Below are positions 34,692 to 46,298 of a DNA stretch of 64,000 nt, piece after piece. The DNA is from Mariannaea sp. PMI_226. Lineage: Eukaryota; Ascomycota; Sordariomycetes; Hypocreales; Nectriaceae. The position numbers and the translations under genes are program-made. The DNA lies in NCBI GenBank assembly GCA_024336345.1, contig JANFOG010000001.1, positions 248,001 to 312,000 on the forward strand, written 5' to 3'. Below the pieces are notes generated by a model. That model had not been told where the DNA came from. It was given only the letters and a program-made list of their open reading frames with translations, and did not search any database. Positions within the stretch are counted from its first letter, which is position 1. Every line of letters starts with the position of its first letter.

Positions 34692-37600
34692 TCATGTCCG
34701 TGTGCTCGGCTTCAGCGTCTCCCACCCTCCCATATCAGGCGCTTCGTCCAACGAACCCAGCAGGTCTAGGTTGCTCTGTTGCCGGGTGTGCTGCTGCTGC
34801 TGCTGCTGCTGCTGCGGCCGTGTCTGCTGCAAGGGTGCTTGCGGCGCTGATCCCCATCGGCCCGCCCCCAGTGGCCGAGAATCCCCACCCACCATGCCCG
34901 GCAGCCCAATAGCTCCAACAGGTGATCCCGATGGTTTTGCCCCTGACCCGTTTATTGATATACCGGGCTTCGGCGGTGCAATAGGCTTCCTTGTGGGTGT
35001 CAAGACTTGTCCGTGTGAAGGGACGCCAGTCCTGGTCTCTACTGCCGTCGCTGCGCGGCTGGGTAATGGCGGTCGGAAGTCATCCTCGTCCTCGTCCATG
35101 GGGCCGCGGTTCAACGACGGACTTACCAAGGACGGCATCGTCGCTAAATGAGCCGGCTTTTTGCCCACAGGAGGCGGTGACTTGCCCCCTCGAGTGCTGT
35201 GAGAGGTATGTGACTTGAAGGATGCGGCCGATAGTGGACGAGGAGGAGGGACGGAAAGCGGTTGACTCTGTGCCCTAGTAAGATTTGGCAACGCACTAGC
35301 CTCCTGCGCTGCGAGGCCTGTCGGTCGACGAGGCGGCGGCGGCGGCGGCGTCTCTCCTCGGCTGTCTCCTCGACTGCTTGTCCCGTTCTCATCTGATAGG
35401 GCTAACCTTCCGACCCTAGCAGGCAGAGTAGCCGGGTCGAACGGCGGAGGCAGCTTACGAGGAACCAGGTTTGACGCTGAAGAGCTTCCCATAGCTCTTG
35501 GGAGCGTCACATTCTCAAATGGCGAGCTTGACATGCTCGAAAGGGAGGCCTTGGATGACGACCTCGGGATAGAGATCCAGTCTTGTTCCTCGCTCTGTCC
35601 AAAGGGATTGGATGGTCGATTGGGATTGAGGCCCATGGACTGATTGTTGCTGTCCCTGGGGACAGGAATGGCGGCCCTGGCAGGTTGTTTGTTGTCAAGC
35701 CACCATTTCTGACGGTCCGAACTCGCAGGTGGCAGTCCAGGTTCGATCGAATCGTAACCGATAAGGTCCTCATCTTCAGTATCATCACCGAGCCCCGTTC
35801 CCATATTTGCTGTGGCATCTCCAACCTCGGCCTTTCGACGCTGATACAGCTCTTGGCTAATTGTCTCGCGGACGCCTTCATTGATGATACTGACCTTGCA
35901 ATCGAAAAGTGCATGAACTGGTCGATGATCTGAGAACTTGAGGGGCGCTGAATCATAAAGGAGTTGTCGAAGATGAGAGCCCTTTCGTAGAATACGATCC
36001 GTCCAAGCAGGAATACGCGCTTTCTCTCTATTACGTTCGAGTTAGAAGAAGATAAGTCACCAAGGACAAATAGGTGCTAAACTTACGATGTATCGTAGTC
36101 ATCTGTGCCAATATCGAACTTGTAAGTAGGAGGGAACGTAATACGGGCTTCTGAATAGAAGGGGAATGATAGACCAGCAATCATTTGTAGGTTCAGCTGG
36201 TCGTTCTCGTACAAGACCCCGAACTCGCGCTTCTTTACTAAGGCTTTTGCCGTTTCTAGACTCAGGCCGATACGATAATTGAAATCACCTAACCACACCA
36301 CAGCATCTGCCCGGAGGTTAGCAGGGAGACCACTCGTTTGAGACGACTAACCCATAGGTCCCGTTATGACTTACCATGATCGTCAATGCTTCGATTTCTC
36401 TGGAAGCGTAACCCGTGATGGATTGTCGCATAATCCCGATTCCGTTCATCGTAGTTGGCAAAGCCGGCAGCCAAGTGAGCAGTGACGAAACAAATATGAG
36501 TGTTGGCGTAGTCGAATCGGATTGCAACAGCACCCTTGTTTCCAGCCATCCCGGACATTCCCGTCTTTTTGACACTGCCTTCAACATTCTTAATGTTCGC
36601 CAAAGCTGACGTCTTGACAAATATGCAAAGAGCCGCTCCCACGAGCTGCCCGCTTCGAAGCAACACGTATTTCTCTCCACCAAGACGCTTTTGCCTTTCA
36701 TTCAGATTGCCCTTGACAGCTGTCTCCCACATTTGTTTACGAGTGGGGTCGCTGTTCATGATTTGCTGCGGACTGAGCTCCACGATTTCTTGGAACCCAA
36801 CCACATACACATCTGGCTGGGCGTCACCCATTGATGGCGGGAAAAGCCACGGTCCCAAATCGTGGTCGATACCTTCTGTACGTCCGTTGAGGTTGAATGT
36901 GCCAACCCACATAGAAATACTTGTCGTGGACGAAAACTCGGCGCTCCGTTTGGTCAATTCGTATGACACAAAATCGCTTATGGGATCGAAGAGATGGACT
37001 GGGCCTTGGCCAACCAGGCGACCAAGGAGCATGTCGATAGTGATCTGTCGAGAAGGATCGACAAAGTTGTTGTGATAAATACGTTGAACGGATTTGCGCA
37101 CATCAGCCACGGCACCGGCCAGTGACATTTTACCGTGGCGAGTGAAGGAGGTTTTCAGAGCACCAGTACCGGCGTATATCCTAGACAAGGAGTCTCCGTT
37201 GTCCGCCCATAAGCTTGAATGCCTCATCCAGAAATCGGGGGCTGCGAATTCTCCCCTGTGTCCCAGGAAGGCTTCCACGGCCATCTGCGAGATGATTGTC
37301 TGTATGAGGTTTGTCCGGTCCAGGCAATCGAGACAATTCGTTCTGAAGGCACCCTCCTGCTGGAGAACCACCACGAGGCGACTGTGCCCGACTCCATTGT
37401 GCGCTTCACTTGCATCATTCGCTTCTTCAGAAAGGAAGTAGGCGAACCCGTCGATCGAATCTTCGATATATCTACGGATATCTCGAGCTGCCTCATATCC
37501 AGCAGGCCCCTTCGTTTCTGCATGGAAATCGTAGTTCGTCTCCCGCAAGAGGGCATGGTCCCAGGAACCGTCAGGTCCTGGCCGACTCAATGGACAGTGC

Positions 37601-38903
37601 CGCACACCATTTCGATATAGGTTGCTGAGCTCCACTTCTCCAGGTTTCGTCTCACTAAGAAGATTGATGACATGTACCGCGCCATACGTCTGCTCGAGCT
37701 CCTCGAAATGCTTGTTGAACGCCGGCTGGGTGCCGTCAGGAGAACGAGTTACCGTGATTTTTTGCCGGCCAGGAATCAAGTCGGCCGCTTGTTCCCAAAA
37801 CACAGGCACAGAGCCTCGAACTTGGGCATAGGAAAATAGCGTCCCAGATGGGCTCCAAAATGTTGTTTCAGTCTCAACAAAGTTGGCGACATGTCCATCA
37901 TCATCAATTCCACGGGCGTTGAAGCGAGTCCCTGCTCTTTGACACGACAGGCGGGAGATAAGAGTCAAATACGAGGGCATGCCGGTGTTGAGCGCCTTGA
38001 CCGGTGAAGCACTTTGCGGAATGGTCATTGTCTTACAAAATCCCCGAATAGCTGATGTGAGTATACGCGATGCATCTAGAGCTTCACGCTCCATGGGCAT
38101 GAGACGAGAGCGGAATTGTACCAAAGGGCTAATCATGAAAGAGTTCCAGAGGTATCCATCGTCAAAGTTGTCAATCTCGAATGAGTTTGAGTTGATGGGC
38201 CTATTCTGTGTGTTAAATCCCATAAACTGGCAAAATGCGAAACTAAAACCACCCTGGCGTACCTGTCTTGCAATCTGTTCGTGAGGTCAAAGTCCGTACT
38301 GTAGTAGAATGAACCATTGCTGAGGAGGTTTCGCAGGTCATGGCACGGATGTTCTATGACAACCTCCCTCCGACTGAGGCCTTGGCCATATGTGGATGAT
38401 TGGGTATGTACCGAAGCAGAATCGGAAAACTCGGGCTCGATAGGTTCGAGAGGAACGACATCGTCGTAGGTGGCACTGCTCAAGCAATGGAAAGCGACAC
38501 CAGCAATGCGCTCCACAGTCTCCCCCGGTCGAACCGTAGCCGTTCGGGAGGCGTGTGTAACCACTGAGAGGAAAACATCGCCGCCCACAGCGATCAAACC
38601 AAGTGTCCCGTATATTGGTCGGTGAGTCAGACGACGGTAGTTTTGCAGCAGACGGTCCGATACTGGCACGAATTCGACCATACACTTGGAGACGGGCGAC
38701 TCTCCGCTGGTTCCACGAGGCCGGGAAGATGCCACCGATGTAAGTATTCCATTTGCGATGGCTTCACTGGTCGAGGTGGTATATCGTAGGATCAAGGCAT
38801 GCGAGGAGGATACGATGGCGATCGAGCGGAAGGGGAAGTCGCGGATATAGAGCTCGCAGGATTTCTCAGGCGCGAGCGACTGTGAAGCTTGGGGATATTC
38901 CAT
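34692..38903 (-). CDS. synaptojanin-type phosphoinositide phosphatase (Sac1 plus 5-phosphatase)
   Basis: Four exons: 38903-38263, 38200-36375, 36306-36087 and 36027-34692, giving 1340 residues. Residues ~50-600 form a Sac1 domain with FYYSTDFDLTNRLQD, FDDGYLWNSFMISPLVQFRS and the catalytic CX5R motif in RTNCLDCLDRTN (cysteine near residue 503). The inositol polyphosphate 5-phosphatase domain follows, with MWVGTFNLNG, VGFQEIVELSP, AVVWLGDFNYRIG, PAWTDRILRKG and FSDHRPVHA. The ~380-residue tail is proline- and serine-rich, with a pure run of eight glutamines, and ends SNLDLLGSLDEAPDMGGWETL. Such proteins (yeast Inp51/52/53, human synaptojanin) remove 4- and 5-phosphates from PI(4,5)P2 and other phosphoinositides to control endocytosis and actin patches. 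The intron after LQD is 62 bases with a TTTAAC-type branch site; a shorter alternative would be only 20 bases and is rejected. Divergent from PRP39. Confidence 0.95.
34791..34815. repeat. CTG/CAG trinucleotide repeat in the synaptojanin coding region
   Basis: Eight uninterrupted CTG units (CAG on the coding strand) encode eight glutamines near the C-terminus of the synaptojanin-type protein. Length is likely variable between strains. Confidence 0.85.
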
Positions 38904-40482
38904 GGTGATGTGAACTCAGAGTGGAACATGGAGTATCGGTCGAGTTAGATTGTAGTAGGGAGCGATTGAGGGAGGCTATCAGCAACCCGACTGGTCCATG
39001 ACCGTCTGAGGTCGTGAGCTGAGGCAAATATAAAAAAAAAAATTAGGATAAACAGGAGAAAGGAACGCGCACTTTGGGTGAGGTGGTGAGGTAAGCTTTG
39101 GGCTGAGAGAGATTCGCTGGAGGTGATGCCAGTCCACTAGCATGACGTTGCGTCTGGGCGGGCAGCAAATGCCCATTCGACGCCTGGCTCCACTGATTAC
39201 AACCCAACCACAGGTCATGGACAGTCCCAACCAGTACGATGTTGGTACATTGACTGTTTCGTATGCAATCAGGGTACGAGGAATTGGGATCACGGTCCTC
39301 TGATCCTTGTTCCAGTTGCATGTACGACTTGTCTTTGGATTGTACGTGGTAAGGTTCGAGCTGGAGTTGCAGGACCGCCCTTCGCATCCGAATGTTTGGT
39401 TTCCTGAGGGCCAAGCTTATTCGCTTCTGACGAAGCATGAAATGCAGGGCAGGACGTGAAGATTTTCGAGTTACGGTCTTCAGATAGTTTCTTCCATACA
39501 TCAATGGCTTAAAATCACGTAAATTAACAAGCACATATATCGTTGCGCTTGTCGCATGCATGCATATGAGCGTGGTAATGGTCAGGCTGCACTACATGAC
39601 GCTTTAAATTCACTCTAACATGGACAGAGACAAACAACCAGTGAGAAGCAGAGGGGAATCTACCAATAATCGTCTCATTGTCTCTAGAAACAAGGTTATG
39701 AAAGGGCTAGAAAAGCCCCTTGCAAATAAGGCACGGTGAAGACGATAATAGAGGCAGCTGGAAATGCGATGATCTGGTCTGTAGGTCTATTATCAACAGG
39801 AACGAAAATTCGGTCTCAACACGGGTTCAGAGCCGCTGAGTGAGGTGTGAGGTGTGAGGAGAGTATATGCAAGAAAGAGGGAGGATTCGATGGCTTCAGA
39901 TTCGAATTGAGATCATGCTCTCTATTCAGAGAGCGTTCATTCTCTTCCTATCATAAATTGTTTGTGAGAATCATCACCAGCCATATTTAGGATACAGAAG
40001 AAAGAAAACTGTCTAAGCCCCCCACCTCTCGATAAAATATCTTTCGCACCTGCATAGTGCTTAGTCACCAGGAAGCCGGCAAAATGGTTGGCCCGACTGC
40101 AAGCAGGCAAGCTGCAAGCTGCAAGAAAGAGGCTCCAGTACTTCTAGCCTATGTACCTATCCGAAGATGAGCTGCAGCCCCCACTAACCTGATTTAGAAT
40201 TTTCCAGCTTGGATTTCTCAAAATTCTGGCGCAACCACTGTTGCCGTGGTACTTTCAGTGGAGGTACTATTCCGAAAAAGAACCGATCAGTGATCTCCCT
40301 GCTGGCGCGAACTGCCCGTCAACCCCTTCTCTCTTTCGCGACTCTGCCTTCCAAGTCCTTCATTTCTTCTCCAACTGCCCGATTTTTTCAAGCGCCATCA
40401 ACCATCACCTTGGTCGCCAATCACTACCATATATCTAACCAATCGCGCAACACCTCGCACGTCTTCGATCGTCTCAGTGAAT
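38904..40482. other. divergent promoter region (synaptojanin / PRP39)
   Basis: 1.6 kb. The 39043-39561 minus-strand frame (172 codons) has no domain and spans the probable synaptojanin promoter, so I do not call it. No RNA gene or repeat stands out. Confidence 0.55.
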
Positions 40483-42824
40483 ATGAGTGACTTCGGCCAC
40501 TTTGGCGGCTCCGAGGAGGAGTACGCGACTGTGCGCAAGCACAATGCTGAGGTGGTAAGACTTGATACCTTTGCTTTGCTTTGCAGCCACTGGCGACTAA
40601 TATACCAATAATAGGAGGCCGATCCTGATAATTTCGATAATTGGGAAAATCTTGTTAAAGCTTGCGAGACGCTTGAGGGTGGCCTAAATCGCAACTCGAG
40701 CCCCCAAGCTCTTGCGACCTTCCGCGATGCATACGATCGATTCCTCATGAAGTTCCCTCTCCTCTTCGGCTACTGGAAGAAATATGCAGATATGGAGTTC
40801 AATATTGCTGGTCCAGAGTCCGCTGAGATGGTGAGAGTCCTGGCCTCCGTCGCCGCAATCAGGGTTTGCTAACAGCGATATCAGGTCTATGAACGAGGAT
40901 GCGCGAGTATCACCAATTCTGTCGACTTGTGGACCGAGTACTGCTCCTTCAAGATGGAGACGACACATGACCCACACCTCGTCAGAGAGTAAGTTCTGCT
41001 GGATGATTTCCTTCCCCTACCCTTAACATGCTGGTCGGCGCAGTATATCGTTTGGCGGTCTCGTCTCAGTCGGCATACTCTCGATGGAGGGGAATTTTTT
41101 TTTTTTTACACATAACATCATCAACGTGATGGATGGTGAGATATGCCTGTAGTGGCCCCTACACCGGGATGCTCTCTCACGCTCTCTGCCAGGCCTTGTT
41201 GATATTCACCCCGTGCTCGTCACATCCTAAAAACCGTCATGGCGCACAACGTCACTATTTCGGAGGAACCCCGACTTCGGTTTTGCTACTCATCCGCACA
41301 ACTATTTTCCCCTCTGTACTGATCCTCTCCACCCCCGTGCCCTTACCCGACCCTGACGTGGTGATCAATTTCTAACGATCAAGCAGACTGTTCGAGCGTG
41401 GTTCAAGCTGTGTTGGTCTAGACTTCTTAGCCCATCCCTTTTGGGACAAGTACATCGAGTACGAGGAGCGCCAGGAAGCTCACGAGCGAATCTATGCTAT
41501 CCATGCTCGTGTAATCCGTATCCCTATGCACCAATATGCCAGATACTATGAGCGATTCCGAAATCTCTCTCACAGCCGACCGATGGCTGAGGTGGTCCCT
41601 GCCGATGTCTTGACGCGTTTTAAATCTGAGGTCGAGGCCGAGGCTGCCGCATATGGCGGAGCTGCTAAACCTGAACTCGAAATTGAACGTGATATCCGAG
41701 GGAAGATCGATAGCCTGTACTATGAGGTGTTCACCCAAACCCAGGCGGAGGTTTCGAAGCGGTGGACCTATGAATCCGAAATTAAGCGACCATACTTCCA
41801 TGTCACCGCACTTGAGCACTCCCAACTAGCAAATTGGCGCAAGTATCTGGACTTTGAAGAGTCCGAAGGCGACTATGCGCGAGTCGTTGCCTTATATGAG
41901 CGCTGCTTGGTCACCTGCGCATACTACGACGAGATGTGGTTCCGATATGCGCGATGGATGTCAGGCCAGGAAGGAAAAGAGGAGGAAGTACGAAACATTT
42001 ACATTCGGGCCTCAACCATGTTCGTGCCCATAAGCCGACCTGGTATTCGAATGCAGTGGGCATATTTTGAAGAAAGCACTGGCAGGGTTCAGATCGCTCT
42101 TGATATTCATTCTGCGATCCTGCTCAAGTTGCCTGATTGTGTTGAAGTTATCATCTCTTGGGCCAATGTTGAGAGAAGGCAGCATGGCCTTGAATCAGCC
42201 ATCCAGGTGTACAAGGACCAGATCGATGCTCCTACTGTTGACATATATACCAAGGCTGCGCTTGTGGCCGAGTGGGCCCATCTACTGTGGAAGGTCAAGG
42301 GCTCGGCAGAGGAGGCTCGGGGAGTTTTCCTCAAGAACGTTCAGTGGTATGCTGATAGTCGACTATTCTGGGATCGGTGGTTCCAGTTCGAGCTGGAGCA
42401 GCCAACAAGCGCCGATGCGGAATCCAAGCAGAATGAACGGGTGAAACAGGTGTTTGATGAATTGAGGGAGCGAAGTCGACTCTCAACATCGGTCAAAAAG
42501 GAGCTGACGCAGGTTTACCTCGGCTACCTGGTCCAACGCGGTGATAAAGACTCTATGAAAGTCTTCTTACAAGTGGACCGAGAGATGTTCGGGTACGTGT
42601 CGAATTCCAAGTGTGTTGCAGCTCGACAAGACATGGCTAACACTGAATATAGACCAGAATCAGTTGCAAAGCAATCAAAGGCAGTTGATAGCACCCAAGA
42701 GAATGGTGCTAAGGCCGGATTGGACGAGGCAAGTCAGAAGCGTGCAGAGACTAGATTCTTACACTTTTATGAGGCCCACGAGACGCCTAACCCCGACGCT
42801 CAGGGGAATGCCGACTTCAACTAG
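40483..42824 (+). CDS. PRP39: U1 snRNP-associated pre-mRNA processing factor 39
   Basis: Five exons: 40483-40554, 40615-40830, 40885-40988, 41387-42592 and 42653-42824, giving 589 residues. The protein is built of HAT (half-a-TPR) repeats, for example NFDNWENLVKACETL, LMKFPLLFGYWKKYADME, VDLWTEYCSFKME, FWDKYIEYEERQE, LANWRKYLDFEESEGDYARV and YYDEMWFRYARWM. This arrangement and the sequence FERGSSCVGLDFLAHPFWDK match PRP39. Prp39 dimerises (or pairs with Prp42 in yeast) and joins the U1 snRNP to help 5' splice site recognition. Intron 3 is unusually long (398 bases, with a T-rich tract). Intron 4 is 60 bases, a multiple of three, with no stop in frame, so its retention would add 20 residues. 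Start is the ATG of MSDFGHFGGSEEEYATV. Confidence 0.92.
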
Positions 42825-44648
42825 TGTGCAGTCTCAAATGTCCAGCCAAGGAGTGATGAACCAGGAGGAGGATGGCGTTTGTGGCGTCACGTTTGGTCGT
42901 ATAATTCTCGTATAGCATATATCTATATAAATTGGGAGCCTCTGGAAGTAGTGCGGCAGGCTTGGATGGAAGTGGCAGGTGGATGGTTGTACTCTATACG
43001 CTCGATTTCAACTAAATAATAATTGCTGTTTGAACGTTCTGCCTCGTCTGTCCTAGATGTATTTGTTTTTTTTTGTTGAACAATTGCGTAACTGAGCTGG
43101 TGCTCGGGTAACCCGTCAAGCTCCATCACAAGCTGCAGGTACCGTAGTTCAGAATCCACAAATTCCGTGCCTTACCTCTACCTCAGTCCGTTGTGTCTTT
43201 CTGGAGGGTTCTCAGTAGTACTCCACACACGTCGATGAATACACTGGCCGGATGGAGTAAACGGAGTCCGTATAGTGAGCCATTCTCGTTCTCGCACAAT
43301 ACTGACGTACGTAAAGAACTATGTAGGTCAATCTCAAAGTGCGAAAATTCAAACGCTAAGGAGTTCTGGGTAATCTGCGGCGGCGCTAACTAGTTATTCA
43401 TGAAGATCTTGGAGCCGCAAAAAAAGCCGCAGACGCCGAAACCGAGTGGACGGGAGTTGCGGGTAGAACGGTCGGAGGGCATAGAATTTTGCCGCTTGCG
43501 ACGGGCAACGGAGTCAAGGCACGATGTAAGTGACGGGAAAGATGCCGCCGCCCTCCGCCAAACCCGATTTCCGACAAAATCCGAGGTGGTGGGTGGCGGG
43601 CTCAGTAAGGGAGCGCTCCATACAGGAAAATCTGGGGGAGGCTAGAAGCAGAGTAAGAAGCTCGATTGCAGAATGTGGGAGAGGGTAACTATTCAAGAGA
43701 ATGATGGGGTGAGAAAATATTATTCGACCCACTTGCCCAGTTGACTATTCTGCTACATGGTAATTAATACTCTGTACGTCGTAGCGTCTTTTCTTTTTTC
43801 TTTGTTGCTATTTCATTGTCGTGGGGAAAACGACGATGTTTTTGGTTCATCAAGGCTATGTGGATATAATTCCTGCACTACGTATGTAATTAATCTGCTA
43901 TGGGAGCGTATCGTCCGGAGCAATTACGTGTGGGTGGTACGCTTGTATGTAATTGCACGCACAACCAGTCCCGATGATCTCCAATGGGAGGGAGTCCATT
44001 AGCGATAGATTCGTCCTGACGAGTCAAAAGGGTGCCACATCGACTAAGCGAAGAGGAGACGAATATGATGGGTTGCTGAATAGATTCACCTGACAAAGAG
44101 GTTTGTCTCCTCACTAACGTATAGAGCAGATGATCGTTCTAGGGGGCTTCTATTTTGCATGCTATAGACGCCAAGTATACCCTTCAGCTTCATGATTCGG
44201 ACCTGATGAAGGAATGGTTTAACCAATCCCGTATTCAATATTGTAGATGACAAATCAAGTAGGTTTTCAGTGAGCAAAAACTTTGACGTGCAGTGAGTGG
44301 GTTCCACATGAGTAAGGAGGATAGCAATCCAGCGAGGAAAAGAGAGAAGAAGGGGGAAAAAATAATAATAATCAGGATTTCAATCGCCTCTTAATGTTTT
44401 CCTCTCACATTTGTATGAACACAACAAGTATAGACGGATAGGTGGGAGTGAAAAGGAGCGAAAGTGGGAGACATGCAGTAAGAAAACGTGTTCGTGCGGA
44501 CTGGCAGTTATGTCGTGATATTTGCAGGAGCTGGACCCATGACCGAAGAAGTTACAGTAGTCATGAGATGCAGATTACAGGGAGCGGGATTGGAAAGCGA
44601 AACAACGCGCGAATGTATTTGGAATTAGCCTACTACGCATACATTGTA

Positions 44649-44650
<2 letters not shown>

Positions 44651-44688
<38 letters not shown>

Positions 44689-44870
44689 CACAGGGTCTTA
44701 GACCATGCAGATGTGGTCCTTATCGATGCAACCAGGCTGACGACCTTGTGGAGAGAGAAACAATATCATGAAGTTTTGCCCAGTGCTGGGTTTCAGACCA
44801 TGGCCTCTTTTTGGTGCGACTGAGATACCAAAAGCTCCCCCAGAGGTGCAAAACTGAGAGTCATTATTCT
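44651..44870 (-). mobile_element. retroposon-like non-coding segment with A36 tail (candidate SINE)
   Basis: Read on the minus strand, a ~185-base non-coding body ends directly in 36 uninterrupted A bases (plus strand T36, 44651-44686). The body contains an imperfect Pol III A-box-like string TATCTCAGTCGC (about 44816-44827) and a B-box-like GGTCTGAAACC (44789-44799). The two are only about 16 bases apart, shorter than in a tRNA. A second related motif GGTCTAAGACC (44694-44704) sits just before the tail, both copies inside CATGGTCT-AAACCC-type blocks. A body plus long A tail is the shape of a SINE or other retroposed RNA. No clear target-site duplication was found by eye and the left limit is a guess, so a plain poly(A) expansion is the alternative. 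Confidence 0.35.
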
Positions 44871-45993
44871 TCTTATTAATTTCGAAATAATAGAGTTTCT
44901 AAGTGGCCATACTTACCAATGACGACAGTCCCTCCATACCCCTGGTTGACAGATACACGTGGATGGATGGGGCTTGCCCGAAATTTACAGCTCCGAGGAC
45001 GGAAACCACGGGCTCCTTTCCAGGTGCATAAGGGAGTCACTCCTGCGGTACAGTGCTGCAGGGCGGTACCTTAATTATCTGATCCTGTTATGCCGCTTCC
45101 CTGCGGGCTGTAAATAATAATTTAACACCCACCCGTAGCAGCCCACGTTCAGGTGCGGCTTCTTGGGGACTTCCTCCGCGCCGCCGGCCTCTCACAAGCC
45201 CGGCAAACCTTCGTGACTAAGTTAACGTCTCCACCGGCCCCGGCAAGTCCACAGGAGTATTCCCCACCCCACCTGCCACAGAGGGACACAAGGGTGTGGA
45301 TGGAGTTTTTCTGTGTAGTTGTCGGAGTAGAGCCAGTCAACAGGAAGGCATTTCAATCCCCAGGCTGATAAGGACACCTCAGGTCTTACTCCTATCCCGA
45401 AGCCGAAGCCGGGTGTCAAAAGTTGAGGCAACCCGGAAAATTACCATGTAGGTACCTTTTCAATTGCCTCTGTACTGCTTCTCCTTCTCTTCTCTCTCAA
45501 TCACTACACCAAGGGGAAAGAAAGCCAAAATATTGGGTGCAGGACATGTGCGGTGAATCCGTTACCTAGACAAACACAAGTACCCTTTTTTTTTGTCACT
45601 GTTTTCCCAACTTACGTATCTACATAGCTACCTACAGTAGTTGCTCGTATCAAGTTCAATGACTGGATGCTCGATTCTAAAGTCGTTCTAGTGCAAGCAT
45701 TGGACTCTTTTCGGCTGGCGACCCCGATGCAATAGAGGGGAGCTTCTGACGTTTGCCAGTTTTGCCGCCTCGGCCTCAGTTCCCCGAATCACTTCGGCAC
45801 TGCTTCTCTCACTTCCTTCGCTTCGCTTCCATGTCCAATTCCTTATTACCCTGGTCTCGGCTCCCACCTAACGCCTAACACCCCTTCCTTCCTCTCTCTT
45901 CTTTTCTTTTTCCTTTCACTGATTTTGTCTGAAAGTTTCCCTCTTCCTTTCAACATCCTTCTCCTCTCCATATACTCCTACCACAGCGTCAAG

Positions 45994-46298
45994 GTAAGCT
46001 CATCTCATCTCTCACGGCTATCTCTCAACTCCGAGGCTCGGTTATCACTTCCTTCCTGGATGTGAATTTTTTGAATTCCCTTATCAGCTCCCTAGACAAC
46101 CGGCCTGCCTACCTACTTGCCGTTTGCACAACATTCTTTCTGCTTAACACTGCAAATATCGACTGGCACTGACCTTTCACCTCTTCGCCGATATTCGTTG
46201 ACCAACTTCATTCACTTTCCTCACCCAACTGCATTTCCAATTCCCTTAGCACCACATAAGCAATATTCCTCAAATCTTACACTGACACCTCTCACTAG
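45994..46298 (+). other. probable 5' UTR intron of the cytochrome c peroxidase gene
   Basis: A strong donor (AAGGTAAGCT) at 45994 follows a pyrimidine-rich leader. An acceptor CTCACTAG ends at 46298, immediately before the ATG of the peroxidase. If spliced, a 305-base leader intron is removed right up to the start codon. Only splice-site quality supports it. Confidence 0.45.

Larger units (their letters stand above)
42825..46298. other. 3.5 kb intergenic region PRP39 to CCP1
   Basis: Holds the PRP39 3' flank, the retroposon-like segment at 44651-44870 (listed separately), a GC-rich block at about 45140-45260 and, near the end, the CCP1 promoter and a probable 5' UTR intron. No coding gene is recognised. 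Confidence 0.55.

Noticed and set aside
34615..35151. 178-codon plus-strand frame with poly-cysteine run
   Set aside because: It is the antisense of the CAG/proline-rich synaptojanin tail.
38243..38262. A 20-base intron in the synaptojanin gene joining LQDS to FAFCQFMGF
   Set aside because: Far below the splicing minimum; the 62-base alternative (38201-38262) keeps frame, has a plausible branch site and yields the expected LQDRPINSN sequence before FEIDNFDDGYLW.
39043..39561. 172-codon minus-strand open frame upstream of synaptojanin
   Set aside because: No recognisable motif, mixed composition, overlaps the probable promoter and another open frame on the same strand.
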